Source of the DNA: Przewalskia tangutica
Lineage: Eukaryota; Streptophyta; Magnoliopsida; Solanales; Solanaceae
Reading direction: 5' to 3'
Assembly: GCA_029844215.1 (NCBI GenBank)
Contig: CM056724.1
Coordinates: 78,449,093 to 78,513,092 of the forward strand
DNA: 64,000 nucleotides
Below are positions 34,926 to 46,005 of this stretch, in pieces (within the stretch, counting starts at the first letter, position 1; every line of letters begins with the position of its first letter). The notes below the pieces were generated by a model. It made no database searches, was not told the DNA's origin, and worked only from the letters and a program-made list of their open reading frames with translations. Position numbers and translations under genes: made by a program.

Positions 34926-37258
34926 ATTCTTCCTATACTCTTGAGCATGATATTTTAAAGGAAGATATATATAGTACGACAATGTCTTTTGACTTAAGCC
35001 TGAATAATATATAGTACGGTAGACGTACGTGTGCTAATTGAACGTAGTTATGCAGCAATGTCTTTTGACTTAAGCACGAATAATATATAGTACGGTGAGC
35101 GTCGTGTGCTAATTGAGCGTGGTTATGGCAATGTCTTTTGACTTCAGCTGAATAATAAGAAACTTGAAGTATGTCACAAGAGTTAAGAAACCATTTTTGA
35201 AAGAAGAGTAACACTTGGGTTTAAAGGTTTTAAAAAGAGTTATACTAGCTTTATGGGGAGTTAGGTATAACGTCTTAAGAGAGGTAAAGAAAATGGTTTA
35301 CTAATTTTAGAAGTTAAGAGACTTGATCTTATAAGAATAAGAGACTTAACTTAAATGAATTAATATGAGTTTTGTGAAACCTCATTCGTGAGTAATGAGT
35401 ATGTGGTTTTTAAAAGGAATAATGTTTCTTGATTTGGAAATCGGAATGTGTATCGACAAACCCTGCAGCGTTAATAAAGGAAAATGTATTGAATAATGAA
35501 GTATTATTAAAACCGAGAAACCTCCATCTGCATAGAAGCTAAGATGAGACAAAATGATATTACATTTCTTAGATCATGGCTGCTTAATAAGATTTATGAA
35601 CAAGAATAACCTACTCGCCTATGGCATATGTTACTCAATTGTTTTAAAAGAAAGTAAGACATTGAACTATGAAACTTTTCTAAAAAGAGACTTGAGTAAT
35701 TGAAATTAGGCAAACTGGAACTTTAGGGAAAAGAAAGGCGTTGTTGTGTCTTAAATTGGTTTAAAACATAAAGTGTTATAACAAGCTTTATGGGAAGTGA
35801 GTTATAACGATTTTATGAAAAAGGGTTTTATCATTGGTTTTAATGTGGTAACTTGACTTTAAAAAGAGAAGTGTTTTGGTCTAAAAAGAAGGCATGGTAT
35901 TGCCTTGATTTGGTTTTATAAAAGGAATGGATCTCTTTAAAAGGAATTTAACGTACGTAGTACTTTAGGGTTAAAACCCGGACTTTGACATAAAATGAAA
36001 GTACTTTGAGTTATGTATAACTTGCCTATGCTTATTGTGAAACTTGCCTATGCTTATTGTGAAACTTGCCTATGCTTGTTGTTGTGAGACTTGCCTATGC
36101 TTGTTGTGATAGCCTTTGTTGTGCAAGAATTGTGTTTCTATACTACCGCGTCTCTCGATGGAGGGCCGGTTGACTTGTTGAGAACTTATTGGGACGTGCC
36201 GGCAGTGACGGAGAAATTCCACGGGTACACTCCTCTTGATAGTGTTATTTTTGCTAATCGCTTTGGACATCACGACACGATCGTGGCGCTGCGGGTATGC
36301 TTCCATTTTGATTGTTGTCTGGTTGTTCCTTTTTGGACATACTGACACGATGCGTAGCGCACGGGTATGTTTCCATTTTGGATTGCTGTCTTACTGTTTC
36401 CATTTTGGATTACTGCCTTATTGTTCCTTTTTGGACATACTGACACGATGCGTAGCGCACGGGTATGTTTCCATTTTGGATTGTTGTCTTACTGTTTCCA
36501 TTTTGATTGTTGTCTTGTTGTTCCCTTTTGGACATCGACACGGCGATCGTAAGCGCAGGTATCTTCCATTTTGGATTGTTAGTGCGGCTTTGGCATCGGT
36601 AGGACTTGGTGTGAGTGTACTTCTTGGTGTTATCATATCATATCATGGCCGGTGAGGAAGGTATTCCACGGGCATGATTGATGTGGAGGGCGTGAGACCC
36701 TGACTTGATATAACTGTTATATGTGTGTACTGTAGTTTGGTTATCATACATGTCTCCTGCTTTATTAGACTGCTATGATTTCATTTATAGTACTTTACAG
36801 TTTCACATACTTGGTACCTGTTGTACTGACCTCCTTCGGGGGGCTGCGTTCATGCCGCAGGTAGAGGTACATCAGTTGTCGATCCCCGCTTTTAGGATCA
36901 CCTTTCAGCGTCTTGGGAAGCTCCGTTCCTTCGGAGGCTTATCTTTGGTATGTTACCCTGAGTCTGTAGGTTCTTGTACATTCAGGGGTATGGCGGGGCC
37001 CTGTCCCGTCATAGTTGTTGTATAAATCTTAAGTGCATGCTTGGTGTGGGCAGGGTTGTAAGGATTGTAACTGTTCAAAATGTCTTTGTATATATATATG
37101 CTAAAAGGCAACCGTTTTGGTTGGCCTATTTTCTTTCATCTTGATCCATGTCTATTTGCATGTCTAAGTTTTTATTTCCGCTGGTTTTTCTCTGATGTTG
37201 TATCACTAGGGTGCCCGGGGTAAGGCACCAGTCACGGGCCCGGGTTCGGGTCGTGACA
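34926..37258 (+). mobile_element. LTR2 of the chain, second segment
   Basis: Starts with the right copy of ATTCT, resumes the CTTCCTATACTCTTGAGCATG block and ends GTGACA at 37258. It has the TGTCTTTTGACTTAAGC repeats (34958-35160) and a 98-bp cassette (36270-36600). Confidence 0.92.
36270..36600 (+). repeat. Subfamily cassette in LTR2, unit about 98 bp
   Basis: GACACGATGCGTAGCGCACGG cores begin near 36343 and 36441, with a degraded third near 36538 and a partial first near 36275, separated by TTCCATTTTGGATTGTTGTC repeats. Only in LTR2. Confidence 0.8.
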
Positions 37259-37262
37259 AAAG

Positions 37263-37274
37263 TGGTATCAGAGC
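37263..37274 (+). promoter_or_regulatory. Primer-binding site of int2
   Basis: TGGTATCAGAGC, intact. Confidence 0.95.
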
Positions 37275-37319
37275 AGTTAGTCCTCGGAAAGTGTCTACAG
37301 ACCGTGTCTAGTAGAGTCT

Positions 37320-37355
37320 TGATTATCGATGTGTTGTGCACCACATCTATAATCA
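37320..37355 (+). promoter_or_regulatory. Leader hairpin of int2
   Basis: TGATTATCGATGTG, loop TTGTGCAC, CACATCTATAATCA; same as C and int1. Confidence 0.7.
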
Positions 37356-37461
37356 GGAGGCTATAGGACATTTAGGATTGGTTTTCCCTTCTTCTCATTC
37401 TGAGATCGTGCCTTAGAGCTGTGTTGTAAGTTGGACCCCGACGCGTGCCGTTTTTACGATT

Positions 37462-38620
37462 ATGCCTCGTGCAAGGCAACCGGGCGAAGGGCAAGCGGCG
37501 AGAGGAGCTACGAGTAGAGCGTGGCGATCTCTAGAGACCACGATGCACGAGCCTCGATCCGCGATGCAGGCGAGAAGAGATGGGTTATAAAGTAGGCCCG
37601 ATTAATGGCGGGGTTGTGGCGGACTTGAGGATAAGTGGGCGGCGATTCGATGCACGATGGTTCACCCTAGATCGATAGTTGGAGGCTACGGGATTTTACG
37701 AGATGTAACGCGAGTTTTATGGGTCGAGGCACGAGGATGATCGCGGGAGTTCATCCGGCGATTCTGTGGATCATGAGAGTGATCAAGGCATCGGAGACCG
37801 AGTCGGTGGTCCTAGGTTACGGCCGTTTGCGTGATACCGCATGATCGTGGTTTGATCGTGGGAGCTGTCGGGAGAGAATGCACTTCGGCTATATGAGGCG
37901 AGTTCTCAAAGGCATTTCTTGCACACTTCGCCTCCACGGATGAGGAGGGCTCGCCGACAAATTTTTGGTATTACTGGCGAAGCAGGCGTCTGGTTGGGAG
38001 TACAATTTGGAGTTCGACTCATTGGCGTCGTCCGCGTTGGTAGCTAGTATGGAGGATCGAGTGCACCGATATGTTCTGGGGCTCGATGATTACCTAGCGA
38101 GAGTTGTTGGTGTAGCTCTTGGTAGGGCATGGACATTGCCCGCTTATGCACTTGGAGGTGAGGCGGAGAAATCGGCGGAATGACGAGTCGTGAAGAGGGC
38201 GAGCAGCAGGTCGCTTTGGTGACTTCGAGGCGGACCGCCTCGTGAGACTAGTTATGCGCCTCCACCGGTCTGAGTGGTCCTCCACAATCTTCAAGGCATC
38301 GAGTATTCGGGAGTAGGTCGGGGCTCGAGGTTGATTTTGGGAAAGCGGGGTGTTAGCGGTGAAGCCACCCTACCTCGTTGTGAGCCGTGGTAGACTCGCG
38401 ATGGGGAGTGACGTGCTAGTCCGGGAGTTTGTTTTACATGCGGCAGGGCCATTTAGGGCTGTCCGACCAGGGGTAGCACTGGTAGGATAGCACAGACTAC
38501 GAGATCTGTTGCGGGTTCTTCACCTTCCACAACTAGGCAGGATGTTCATACACCGGCGGGCCACGGTAGAGGTCGCGGTGGAAGTTCCCAGTTTTAGCGG
38601 TCCTTTGAACCGCCTATTTT
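37462..38620 (+). pseudogene. gag: gag of int2, heavily frameshifted
   Basis: Starts at the conserved ATG (MPRARQPGEG in this frame). It follows int1 base by base through the capsid core: the DFLSC...PPEFYGS region near 37690, TETESVVL near 37800, the LPPRMRRA region near 37930, and MEDRVHRYVLGLDDYLA (38049-38100), but nearly every CAG, CTG or CCGG site is changed, giving a break roughly every 60 bases. The zinc-knuckle region (about 38370-38460) is recognisable only by alignment. The contrast with the well-read leader just upstream suggests sequence error in part; otherwise a long-dead gag. No pol follows. Confidence 0.72.
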
Positions 38621-39367
38621 CAGGTATATCCTTAACCCTCTAGAGTTTTGTAGGTATTGATATTAATGATGTGTTTAGTGTTATGTCGGATAGCTTTGTG
38701 CTAAAATGTGATTTAGAAACCTGGTTAGTGTAAAAGGGTAAGCCTGGGGGTGAGAAAATGATGAACCTTAGAATATTCTGATTGAGACCTTAGATGTAAG
38801 GCCGTCTTGAGTACAAGTTTTTGCGAGTGATCCTTGTCAGAACGTATAGGTATACGTGGAGTAATTGTGGGAAAAATTTCCTTGGGTAGTGTTAAATGAA
38901 AGTGGTATCTTTCATGACCTGTATAGGTAAGATTGTTAGGATCGGGAACAAGGCGTGATGCGTTAAGTGGGTCGGGTTGGGGCCATGTTGAGGGCCAACC
39001 CGCGGCCTGTTTCGAGCTGGGGTGAGCTCTGGATGGTCCCGCCAGGTGGTAGGGTCACGAGGGTGCTAGGCCCAAGTTTAGATGACCATCATATGAGTTC
39101 GTGGATGTGTTCGACCAGAAGCAGATCGTGAAGGTCGGGAATGGTCTTAAGGGAGATTGCGGCTAGTAAGATGACCAAGTTTGGAGGTGGTGACTCCAAA
39201 GTTTTGGGAAGCTGCGATGGTGAAGTGTGAATGCGTATACTAGAAGAGTTCAAGTGTTCGAGAAGGGCACGACGAGTAAGGAAGGAAGAGAACGTGTGTT
39301 ATTTCGTGGCCAGGCGTGGCGTTGGCAACTTGTTAGGAGAACTTCATAGTTATCCGTCTTGAGAAGG
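38621..39367 (+). other. Noncoding 3' internal region of int2
   Basis: Matches int1, int3 and C in order up to the hairpin before the polypurine tract. No credible reading frame. Confidence 0.65.
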
Positions 39368-39402
39368 AACATTCGGGACGAATGTTTCTAAGGAGGGGAG
39401 AA
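39368..39402 (+). promoter_or_regulatory. Polypurine tract and hairpin of int2
   Basis: AACATTCG, GGA, CGAATGTT (39368-39386) and AAGGAGGGGAGAA (39390-39402), directly before LTR3. Confidence 0.9.
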
Positions 39403-39413
39403 TGTTATACCCC
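39403..39413 (+). mobile_element. LTR3 of the chain, first 11 bases
   Basis: TGTTATACCCC, then element E begins; LTR3 resumes at 48767. The last five bases, ACCCC, are the left target duplication of E. Confidence 0.9.
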
Positions 39414-39733
39414 TGTTATACCCCGTAGTTCCAGGGTATGTATGCGAGGACGTACGTACGAGAATACGACATTGAAATTGGAAAGGAAGAAAGAGGTGAT
39501 TTTTCCACGGAAAAGTTTCCGGTTTTTGTGAAGGAAAAAGGTTCGTTAATGGGAATTGGATTCCCAGATTTGGTATTCGGACTTCTTGGAATATTAGAGA
39601 ATTATGGAATTTTATTTTCGGAAATGGTCACGTGGGGCCCACGGGAGAAATTCTGGTTTTGTGGGCCCACTTTGTTTTCAAGATTTTGGCCATTATGGAT
39701 ATTTTGGAAGATGAAATATTTTGGGCGAGTAGG

Positions 39734-40092
39734 AGGCGACACGTGTCACCCCGGTGTGGCTTGGCGAATTTCACTTTGTGCACAACACCCGATTAGAGTC
39801 GTTTTCGGCGAAGCGTTTTACTAAACTCGCGTAGGGTAAATTCGGCTATGTCATTTCTTATTTTGCGGATTTTTCCGAGAGGCGAAACATTTTGGACCAG
39901 CGGAGGCGACACTTGTCACCTCGATTGATGGATGTGGCGGCGTTAGGCGGGTGGATGTCGATTTTGTCTTGGAGTTGGTAGGATATTTTGTGTGCAAGTT
40001 GGCCAAGGACACTTGCCTAATCTTGACCTTACACTTGCCTTGCACTTGGCATAATCTTGGCCATTGGTTGGCCGTCCCTTGACCTATAAATA
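39734..40092 (+). promoter_or_regulatory. Promoter of E 5' LTR: two palindromes and TATA box
   Basis: GGCGACACGTGTCACC (about 39735-39750) has a G-box CACGTG core at 39740-39745; a second palindrome GAGGCGACA/TGTCACCTC lies at 39903-39922; CTATAAATA at 40084-40092. CACGTG is the known core for plant bZIP and bHLH factors; its use here is inference. Confidence 0.65.
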
Positions 40093-40794
40093 CCCTCTTG
40101 TGATGAAGAGTTCTTCGTCCACAAATTACTTCCAAGTCTTGAAAAATCCTCCTCTCCTTTGTGAGCATTTCGTCAACACCCCCTTTGAGTAAAGTTTGGC
40201 GAGGCCCCCTAGCCTGGCGAAACCTACCCCTCCCTTGGAAGAAATGTTGCCTTCTAGTATTGTTATAATGCCCAAATTACCTAGCCCAAACCCCTTAGTA
40301 CTTAGTTGAAGTTATGAAGAACTTAAGGGTTCTTGGAGCGCATTGGAGCGTCTTGGAGTAGGAGCTAAACCTTGCTCATGGCGACTTTTATCTAGGATAT
40401 TATTGTGCTTACGAGGTAAATAACCTTATCCTCCTTTTGTAATTAGAATATACATCTTGTAGAAGTATAGGAATAAGTATAAATACTTAGAAGGATATTA
40501 AAGAATAGAATTGAGTGATATCACGAGAAGGGTTTAAAAGATGAATAATAGGCGTACTTACATAGAATTTGTTTTCACGATGAACTTGAGTAGCTCAGGG
40601 TAGGGAAGTCTGCCGAATGTCCATAGAATAGCGAACCCTGCGCAGAGCTTTTATGCTGATCTGAGGCGTTGATAGGCGTATTTGGTATTATAGGTCGATT
40701 CTGCGCGCGACATATTCAACTTGGCAGGTGGATTTCGCCGAGAAGGTATGTGATTCTTCCTATCCTCTTGAGCATGATATTTTAAAGAATATGT

Positions 40795-40940
40795 ATATAG
40801 TACGGTAGGCGTGCGTGTTAAGCGAATAATAATTACGGCAATGTCTTGGACTTAAGCACGAATAATAATTACGGCAATGACTTGGACTTAAGCTGAATAA
40901 TAAAATGCGGCAATGTCTTTTGACTTAAGCCTGAATAAAA
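40795..40940 (+). repeat. Tandem block with CAATGTCTTGGACTTAAGC in E 5' LTR
   Basis: Three cores near 40839, 40873 and 40909; the third reads TGTCTTTTGACTTAAGC as in other LTRs. Repeated at 46735-46875. Confidence 0.7.
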
Positions 40941-41879
40941 AGAATCTGAAGTAGTTCAAAAGAATTAAGAAACCTTTTTAAGAGTAACACTTGGTTTTAA
41001 AAGCTTAAGAGTTATACTAGCTTTATGGGAAGTTAGGTATAACGGCTTAAGAGTGATAAAAAGAATGATTTATTGATTTAAGAAAATAAGAGACTTGACT
41101 TAATTATACTAATGTGAATTTTGTTAAAAAGTGTGAAACCTCATTCGTGAGTAATGAGTATTTTGGTTTTCAAAAGGAATGATGTTTTACTGATTTCGGA
41201 AATCAGAATGAATGTCGAACAAACCACAGCAGCGCTAATAAAGGGAAATGCTTGACTAATAAAGTATTATTAAAACCAGTAGAAACTTCCATCTGCATAG
41301 GAACTAAGATGAGACAAAATGATATTACATTTCCTAGATCATGGCTGCTGTAATAAGATTGTTATGAACAATAATAACCTACTCACACATATGGTATATG
41401 TTTCTCAAATTGTTTTAAAGGATTAAAACTGTGAACTACGAAACCTTTCGAAAATGAGAAACTTGAGTAATTGAAATTAGGCAAAACTTGAGCGTTGGGA
41501 AAAGAATGTTGTTACTTGATTTTACAAAGAGAAGTGTTTTGATTCACTTCAAAAGATAATCACTCTATTTTTATACTACGGGTATTGTGTGACTTTTGTG
41601 AAAGAAACGGATCTTTTAAAAGAGTAATACATGAAGTACTTTGGGGCTAAAAACCCGAACTTGTTAGCATAATGTAGAAAGTACCTTGTGTGAATAACTT
41701 GATTGTATTGATTTGTGATAGTCTTGTAATACTTTCTTGTTGACTTGATAAGTAAACATGTTAGGATGCTACGTGAGTTAGTATCTTGTGATGTTTGTGT
41801 AAAGGGGTTTTCCCTTGTTGTGCTTAGGTTGTTTAACGATAAGCTGTTATGTTAATATTATATCACTCATGATTCCGGG

Positions 41880-42150
41880 GGTTAAGCTGCCCTCCGATGC
41901 GGGGTAGACTCAGGCGGGTCTAGTGACCTATGATTCGAGAATACCTTATGCAGGTCTGTATGGCCTATGCGGAACTACGGGAGTTCCAGGTTAGTATGCG
42001 GCCCTTGTGGTCATGCGGTCTTTGTGGCCATGCGGACGGCGAGTCCAGGACGCTGCCGGGGAGTAGCTACCCTCGATGCGGGGAATACCTCATGCGGGCC
42101 ATTGGAGTGGCCCATGCGGAGCTACGGGAAGTTCGGGGCTGACGCGCGCA
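41880..42150 (+). repeat. Subfamily cassette in E 5' LTR
   Basis: Blocks GATGCGGGG(T/A), GAATACCT(T/C)ATGC and TATGCGG(A/C) alternate; reverse complements of the A and B cassettes. Confidence 0.65.
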
Positions 42151-42832
42151 TTAGATCTGCGGGCGAGTGGCGGCTTTGATCATGTGACGATGCAGAGCAG
42201 ATCTCATAATCTGATTCTGACCTTGTTTATCTTGTAGGTTTTAGTAGTCGGCTATGCCTTCGTACTTACCGTGCGGTTTTATGATGACTTTGAGGCGTGA
42301 GTCACGACTTGACATGCTTATTTATTGTGAGCTGTAGTTTTGGTTATCATACATGTCTCTGCTTTATATAGACTACTATGATTTCATTTCTGATTTTGGT
42401 TTCACATACTTGGTACTGTTGTCTTGACCTCCCCGAGTCTGCGTTCATGCCGCAGTAAAGGTACTCCTACCGTTGATCCGTTCTTAGGATCACCGTTTGA
42501 CGTTGGAAAAGCTCCGTTTCTCGAGGCTTAGCATTTTAGTATGGCCCACTGTCGTTGTAGATATTTGTATTGAGGGTATGGCGGGGCCTGTCCCGCCATT
42601 GTTGTTTTAAACTCTTAGAGGTCTGTAGACTGTTGTAAGGTTGGGATGTAATCGCTCATTTTGGGGTATTTATATACATATATGCCGAAAGGCAACTTTT
42701 TCCGAAGCGTGTCTTAATTATCTTGTTTCATATCTTGGTTGTTTTATATTCCGCTGATTTCTCTGATGTATGACTACTTGGGTGCCCGGGTAAGGCACCA
42801 GTCACGGGCCCCGGAACGGGTCGTGACAACAG

Positions 42833-42844
42833 TGGTATCAGAGC
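42833..42844 (+). promoter_or_regulatory. Primer-binding site of element E
   Basis: TGGTATCAGAGC, intact, after GTGACA ACAG. Confidence 0.95.
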
Positions 42845-42888
42845 AGTTAATCCTCGGAAAGTGTCTACAGACCGTATCTAGTAAGTCT

Positions 42889-42924
42889 TGATTATCGGTG
42901 TGTTGTGCACCACACCAATAATCG
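42889..42924 (+). promoter_or_regulatory. Leader hairpin of element E, G-C variant
   Basis: TGATTATCGGTGTG, loop TTGTGCAC, CACACCAATAATC. Compared with C, an A-T stem pair is replaced by G-C through changes on both sides. Confidence 0.75.
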
Positions 42925-43032
42925 AGAGGCTATAGGATATTTAGGATTGGTTTCCATTCTTCTCACTCGAGATCGTGCTTTAGAGTTGTGTTATAAGTTG
43001 GACCTCTAACGTATTCCTTTCCTTTACCGGTG

Positions 43033-43945
43033 ATGCCTCGCGCGCCAGTAACTCGGGCCCAGGCGGCAAGCGGTAGGAGGCTGCGAGTGGAGTTCAGAGA
43101 GTTAGAAGGGCACAGGCCCAATCATCACCTGGGGTGATGCTTCATGCGGGGAGTTACGAGGCGTCGCCAGGCGCAGAGTTTGGCACGATGGCGGCGATTC
43201 CGCTGCGGCCATGACATCTGAACGCCAGTTCCACGGCTTGGAGCGAAAATATGGATTGGAAGGAGACGGCCTGTACTAGCAAGGACTTGGCGGCGAGAGT
43301 ATTTTATGTACGGTATACCAAGGATATTGATGATTATCTAAAGAAGGTGGTGAGAAGTAGCTCTTGATCGAGAATGAGCCAGGCTTGCGTCAGGACTATG
43401 TGCTGGTGAGAGATGTAGAGATCGGCAGATTAACGAAGATCGTGAAGAGGTCCGATTGGCGGATCATTTGGTAACTCTCGAGGCGAACCGCCTCAAGAAT
43501 TAGACATGCGCCTCCTCCGGTGCAGTGTCCTCCACGAGTTGATTTTTCCTCGATGTTCACGATGTGGCGGCGTCGCCATCGGAAATGCCATCTTTGCGGT
43601 GTTTGTTTTACTTGCGGCCGTCAGGGCCATATGGCGAGGGAATGTTCTATGAGGAAGGATGCAAGTAGGAGGACTCAGCCTACTAGACCAGTTGTGGATG
43701 CAGTGGTTCGGAGAGGAGGGGGTGTTAGCCAGGGGAGGCCACCCCCACCTCGGTGTGGCCGTTGTGGTCGATGTCATCGTGGGGAGTGTCGTGCTTCTGC
43801 GTCAGCTTGTTATGTTTGCGGCCAGCAGGGCCATTTTGCGAGAAATTGTCCAACCAGAGTTGGCGGGGATGTAGGGACTCAGCCTTCAGGATCAGTGGAT
43901 AGTTCATTACCTTCCCCAGCTATGCGCCCAACAGGGCGGGATTGA
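43033..43945 (+). pseudogene. gag: gag of element E with two zinc knuckles, capsid core missing
   Basis: Conserved start (MPRAPVTRAQ) followed by frame breaks. The capsid core is absent, as in A and C; a DIDDYLKK segment (near 43327) is what remains before the basic linker. From 43520 to 43945 a 141-codon frame carries two CCHC knuckles: CFTCGRQGHMAREC (43604-43645) and CYVCGQQGHFARNC (43808-43849), both canonical CX2CX4HX4C, the second preceded by CGRCGRCHRGEC. Other copies in the window have one knuckle module. Spacing of about 200 bp points to an internal tandem duplication. The 141-codon frame has no obvious start of its own, so expression as read is doubtful. Confidence 0.78.
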
Positions 43946-45279
43946 TTAGAACGACCTAGGGGAAGTGCCGCGTAGATACAGGTATATCCTTAACCCTTTA
44001 GAGATTTATATGTGTAGTAAGATGCGAATGTCTTAAGTATTGTTTTCGGTTAGCATGGTGTTAGTGTGATTAGAATTATTTTTAGTTAACCGGGTAAGAT
44101 TGGGGGATAGAGAGAGTGGGAGCCTTAGAATATTATACGTAGAGACCTTAGAGGCGAGGCCATCTTTGGTAAAAGAATTATTTCGTGTTTGACCCTTATC
44201 GAGGTGCATAGTATACGTGAGATATTTTTGTGGGATGAATCCCTGAGTGTTGTGAAATGAAAGAGGGTAGTTGAGCTTAGAAGACCGCTAGGTTTTCGTA
44301 ACGTGATTAGTGAGATTGTTCCGGATCGGGGAGCTAGTGTTTTGCGCGTTGCCGGGTCGGGTTGAGGCCGTGTTGCGGGTCGACCCACGCCCTGTTTGGT
44401 GATGGGGTCAGTTTGTGGTGGTCCCGCTTTGTGTTAGGATCACGAGGGTGTTAGGCCCAGGTTTAGTTAACCATTGTACGAGTTCGTGGATGTGTTCGAC
44501 CAGTAGTCGGGCCGATGGGGTCAACCCGTCTTATCTTTTAGTCAAACCGTGTACTCGGTAGTAAGTTGCGAGATGATTATTTCAAGAAGGTTGTAAGGCT
44601 GCACGGGGTGCCTACCTTCACCTTATGGCTGACAGGGGAGTCCAAATCTGGCTGTTTCTTTTCTGGAAGAGTTACCAGGCAAGGTTAGGAACTCAGGTGA
44701 ATCTCAGTGTCGCATTCACCCTCGGGCAAGTGGTTGGATTTCGGGAGTAGCTGTAAGGACTCTTCGCCTCTTGTTGAGTATGTATTATATAGCTACCATT
44801 TCAGTATTCGGGTGTCGCCGTTTGGAGCCTTTTTATAAGCGCTAGTGTAAGATTGCCGATCGATTGATTCGATGTAAGCGAGGTGCAGATAATTGGTTCG
44901 TACTTGTTCAGCAGGGCGTGAATAGGGTGAAGCTTATCCAGAAGAGGTCATTGGCAGCTCAGAGTCAGTGGGAAGCAGTACCAGAAACATGGTAAGTTAT
45001 GAGAAAGAGTTCGAGTGTACGAGAAGGGTACGACGAGTAAGGGAAGAAGCGAGCATGTATTACAGGCATAGGTGTGATCATTTCGTTTGTAAAGAGTAGG
45101 TGCGAAGGGAGTATCTTTTTAGACCTCGAGTAGGAGTTTCTTTTGTGATTGAGGTGATTCCTCGTGGACTTGGAGATAAGTATGTGCGCTTGTTGTGTTG
45201 TGGCCAGGTGTGGCATGGTTGTTTCCGTAAGTATAGCGATGGACTATACTGGCGCCTGTTTGTTTTGAGACCTAGAAGG
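43946..45279 (+). other. Noncoding 3' internal region of element E
   Basis: About 1.3 kb, partly colinear with A and with int1-int3 (GTTCGGTTAGC near 44046, GTTCGTGGATGTGTTCGACC near 44482). Includes segments not obvious in C. No pol motif recognised. Confidence 0.6.
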
Positions 45280-45314
45280 AACATTCGGGACGAATGTTTC
45301 TAAGGAGGGGAGAA
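45280..45314 (+). promoter_or_regulatory. Polypurine tract and hairpin of element E
   Basis: AACATTCG, GGA, CGAATGTT (45280-45298) then AAGGAGGGGAGAA (45302-45314). Confidence 0.92.
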
Positions 45315-45638
45315 TGTTATACCCCGTAGTTCCAGGGTATGTATGCGAGGACGTACGTACGAGAATACGACATTGAAATTGGAAAGGAAGAAAGAGGTGA
45401 TTTTTCCACGGAAAAGTTTCCGGTTTTTGTGAAGGAAAAAGGTTCGTTAATGGGAAGTGGATTCCCAGATTTGGTATTCGGACTTCTTGGAATATTAGAG
45501 AATTATGGAATTTTATTTTCGGAAATGGTCACGTGGGGCCCACGGGAGAAATTTACGGTTTTGTGGGGCCCACTTTGTTTTCAAGATTTTGGCCATTATG
45601 GATATTTTCGGAAGATGAAATATTTTGGACGAGTAGGA

Positions 45639-46005
45639 GGGCGACACGTGTCACCCCCCCCCCTAGGTGGCTTGGCCGCATTTCCCTTTGTGCACAACAC
45701 CCGATTAGAGTCGTTTTCGGCGAAGCGTTTACTAAACTCGCGTAGGTAAATTCGGCTATGTCATTTCTTATTTTTGCGGATTTTTCCGAGAGGCGAAACA
45801 TTTTGGACCAGCGGGAGGCGACACTTGTCACCCTCCAATTGATGGATGTGGCGGCGTTAGGCGTGGATGTCGATTTTGTCTTGGAGTTGGTAGGATATTT
45901 TGTGTGCAAGTTGGCCAAGGACACTTGCCCTAATCTTGACCTTACACTTGCCTTGCACTTGGCATAATCTTGGCCATTGGTTGGCCATCCCTTGACCTAT
46001 AAATA
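45639..46005 (+). promoter_or_regulatory. Promoter of E 3' LTR
   Basis: CACGTG at 45645-45650 within GGGCGACACGTGTCACCC; second palindrome about 45815-45836; CTATAAATA at 45997-46005. Confidence 0.65.

Larger units (their letters stand above)
39414..42828 (+). mobile_element. 5' LTR of element E
   Basis: 3415 bp, TG...CA. The first 400 bp are distinct from other subfamilies (GAGAATACGACATTGAAATTG near 39469). An open frame of 128 codons at 39438-39824 is repeated, with indels, in the 3' LTR and is regarded as chance. Confidence 0.93.

Noticed and set aside
39438..39824. 128-codon open frame near the start of the E 5' LTR, repeated at 45339-45749
   Set aside because: It lies in the promoter part of an LTR, its end differs between the two LTRs through indels, and it resembles no known protein I can recognise.
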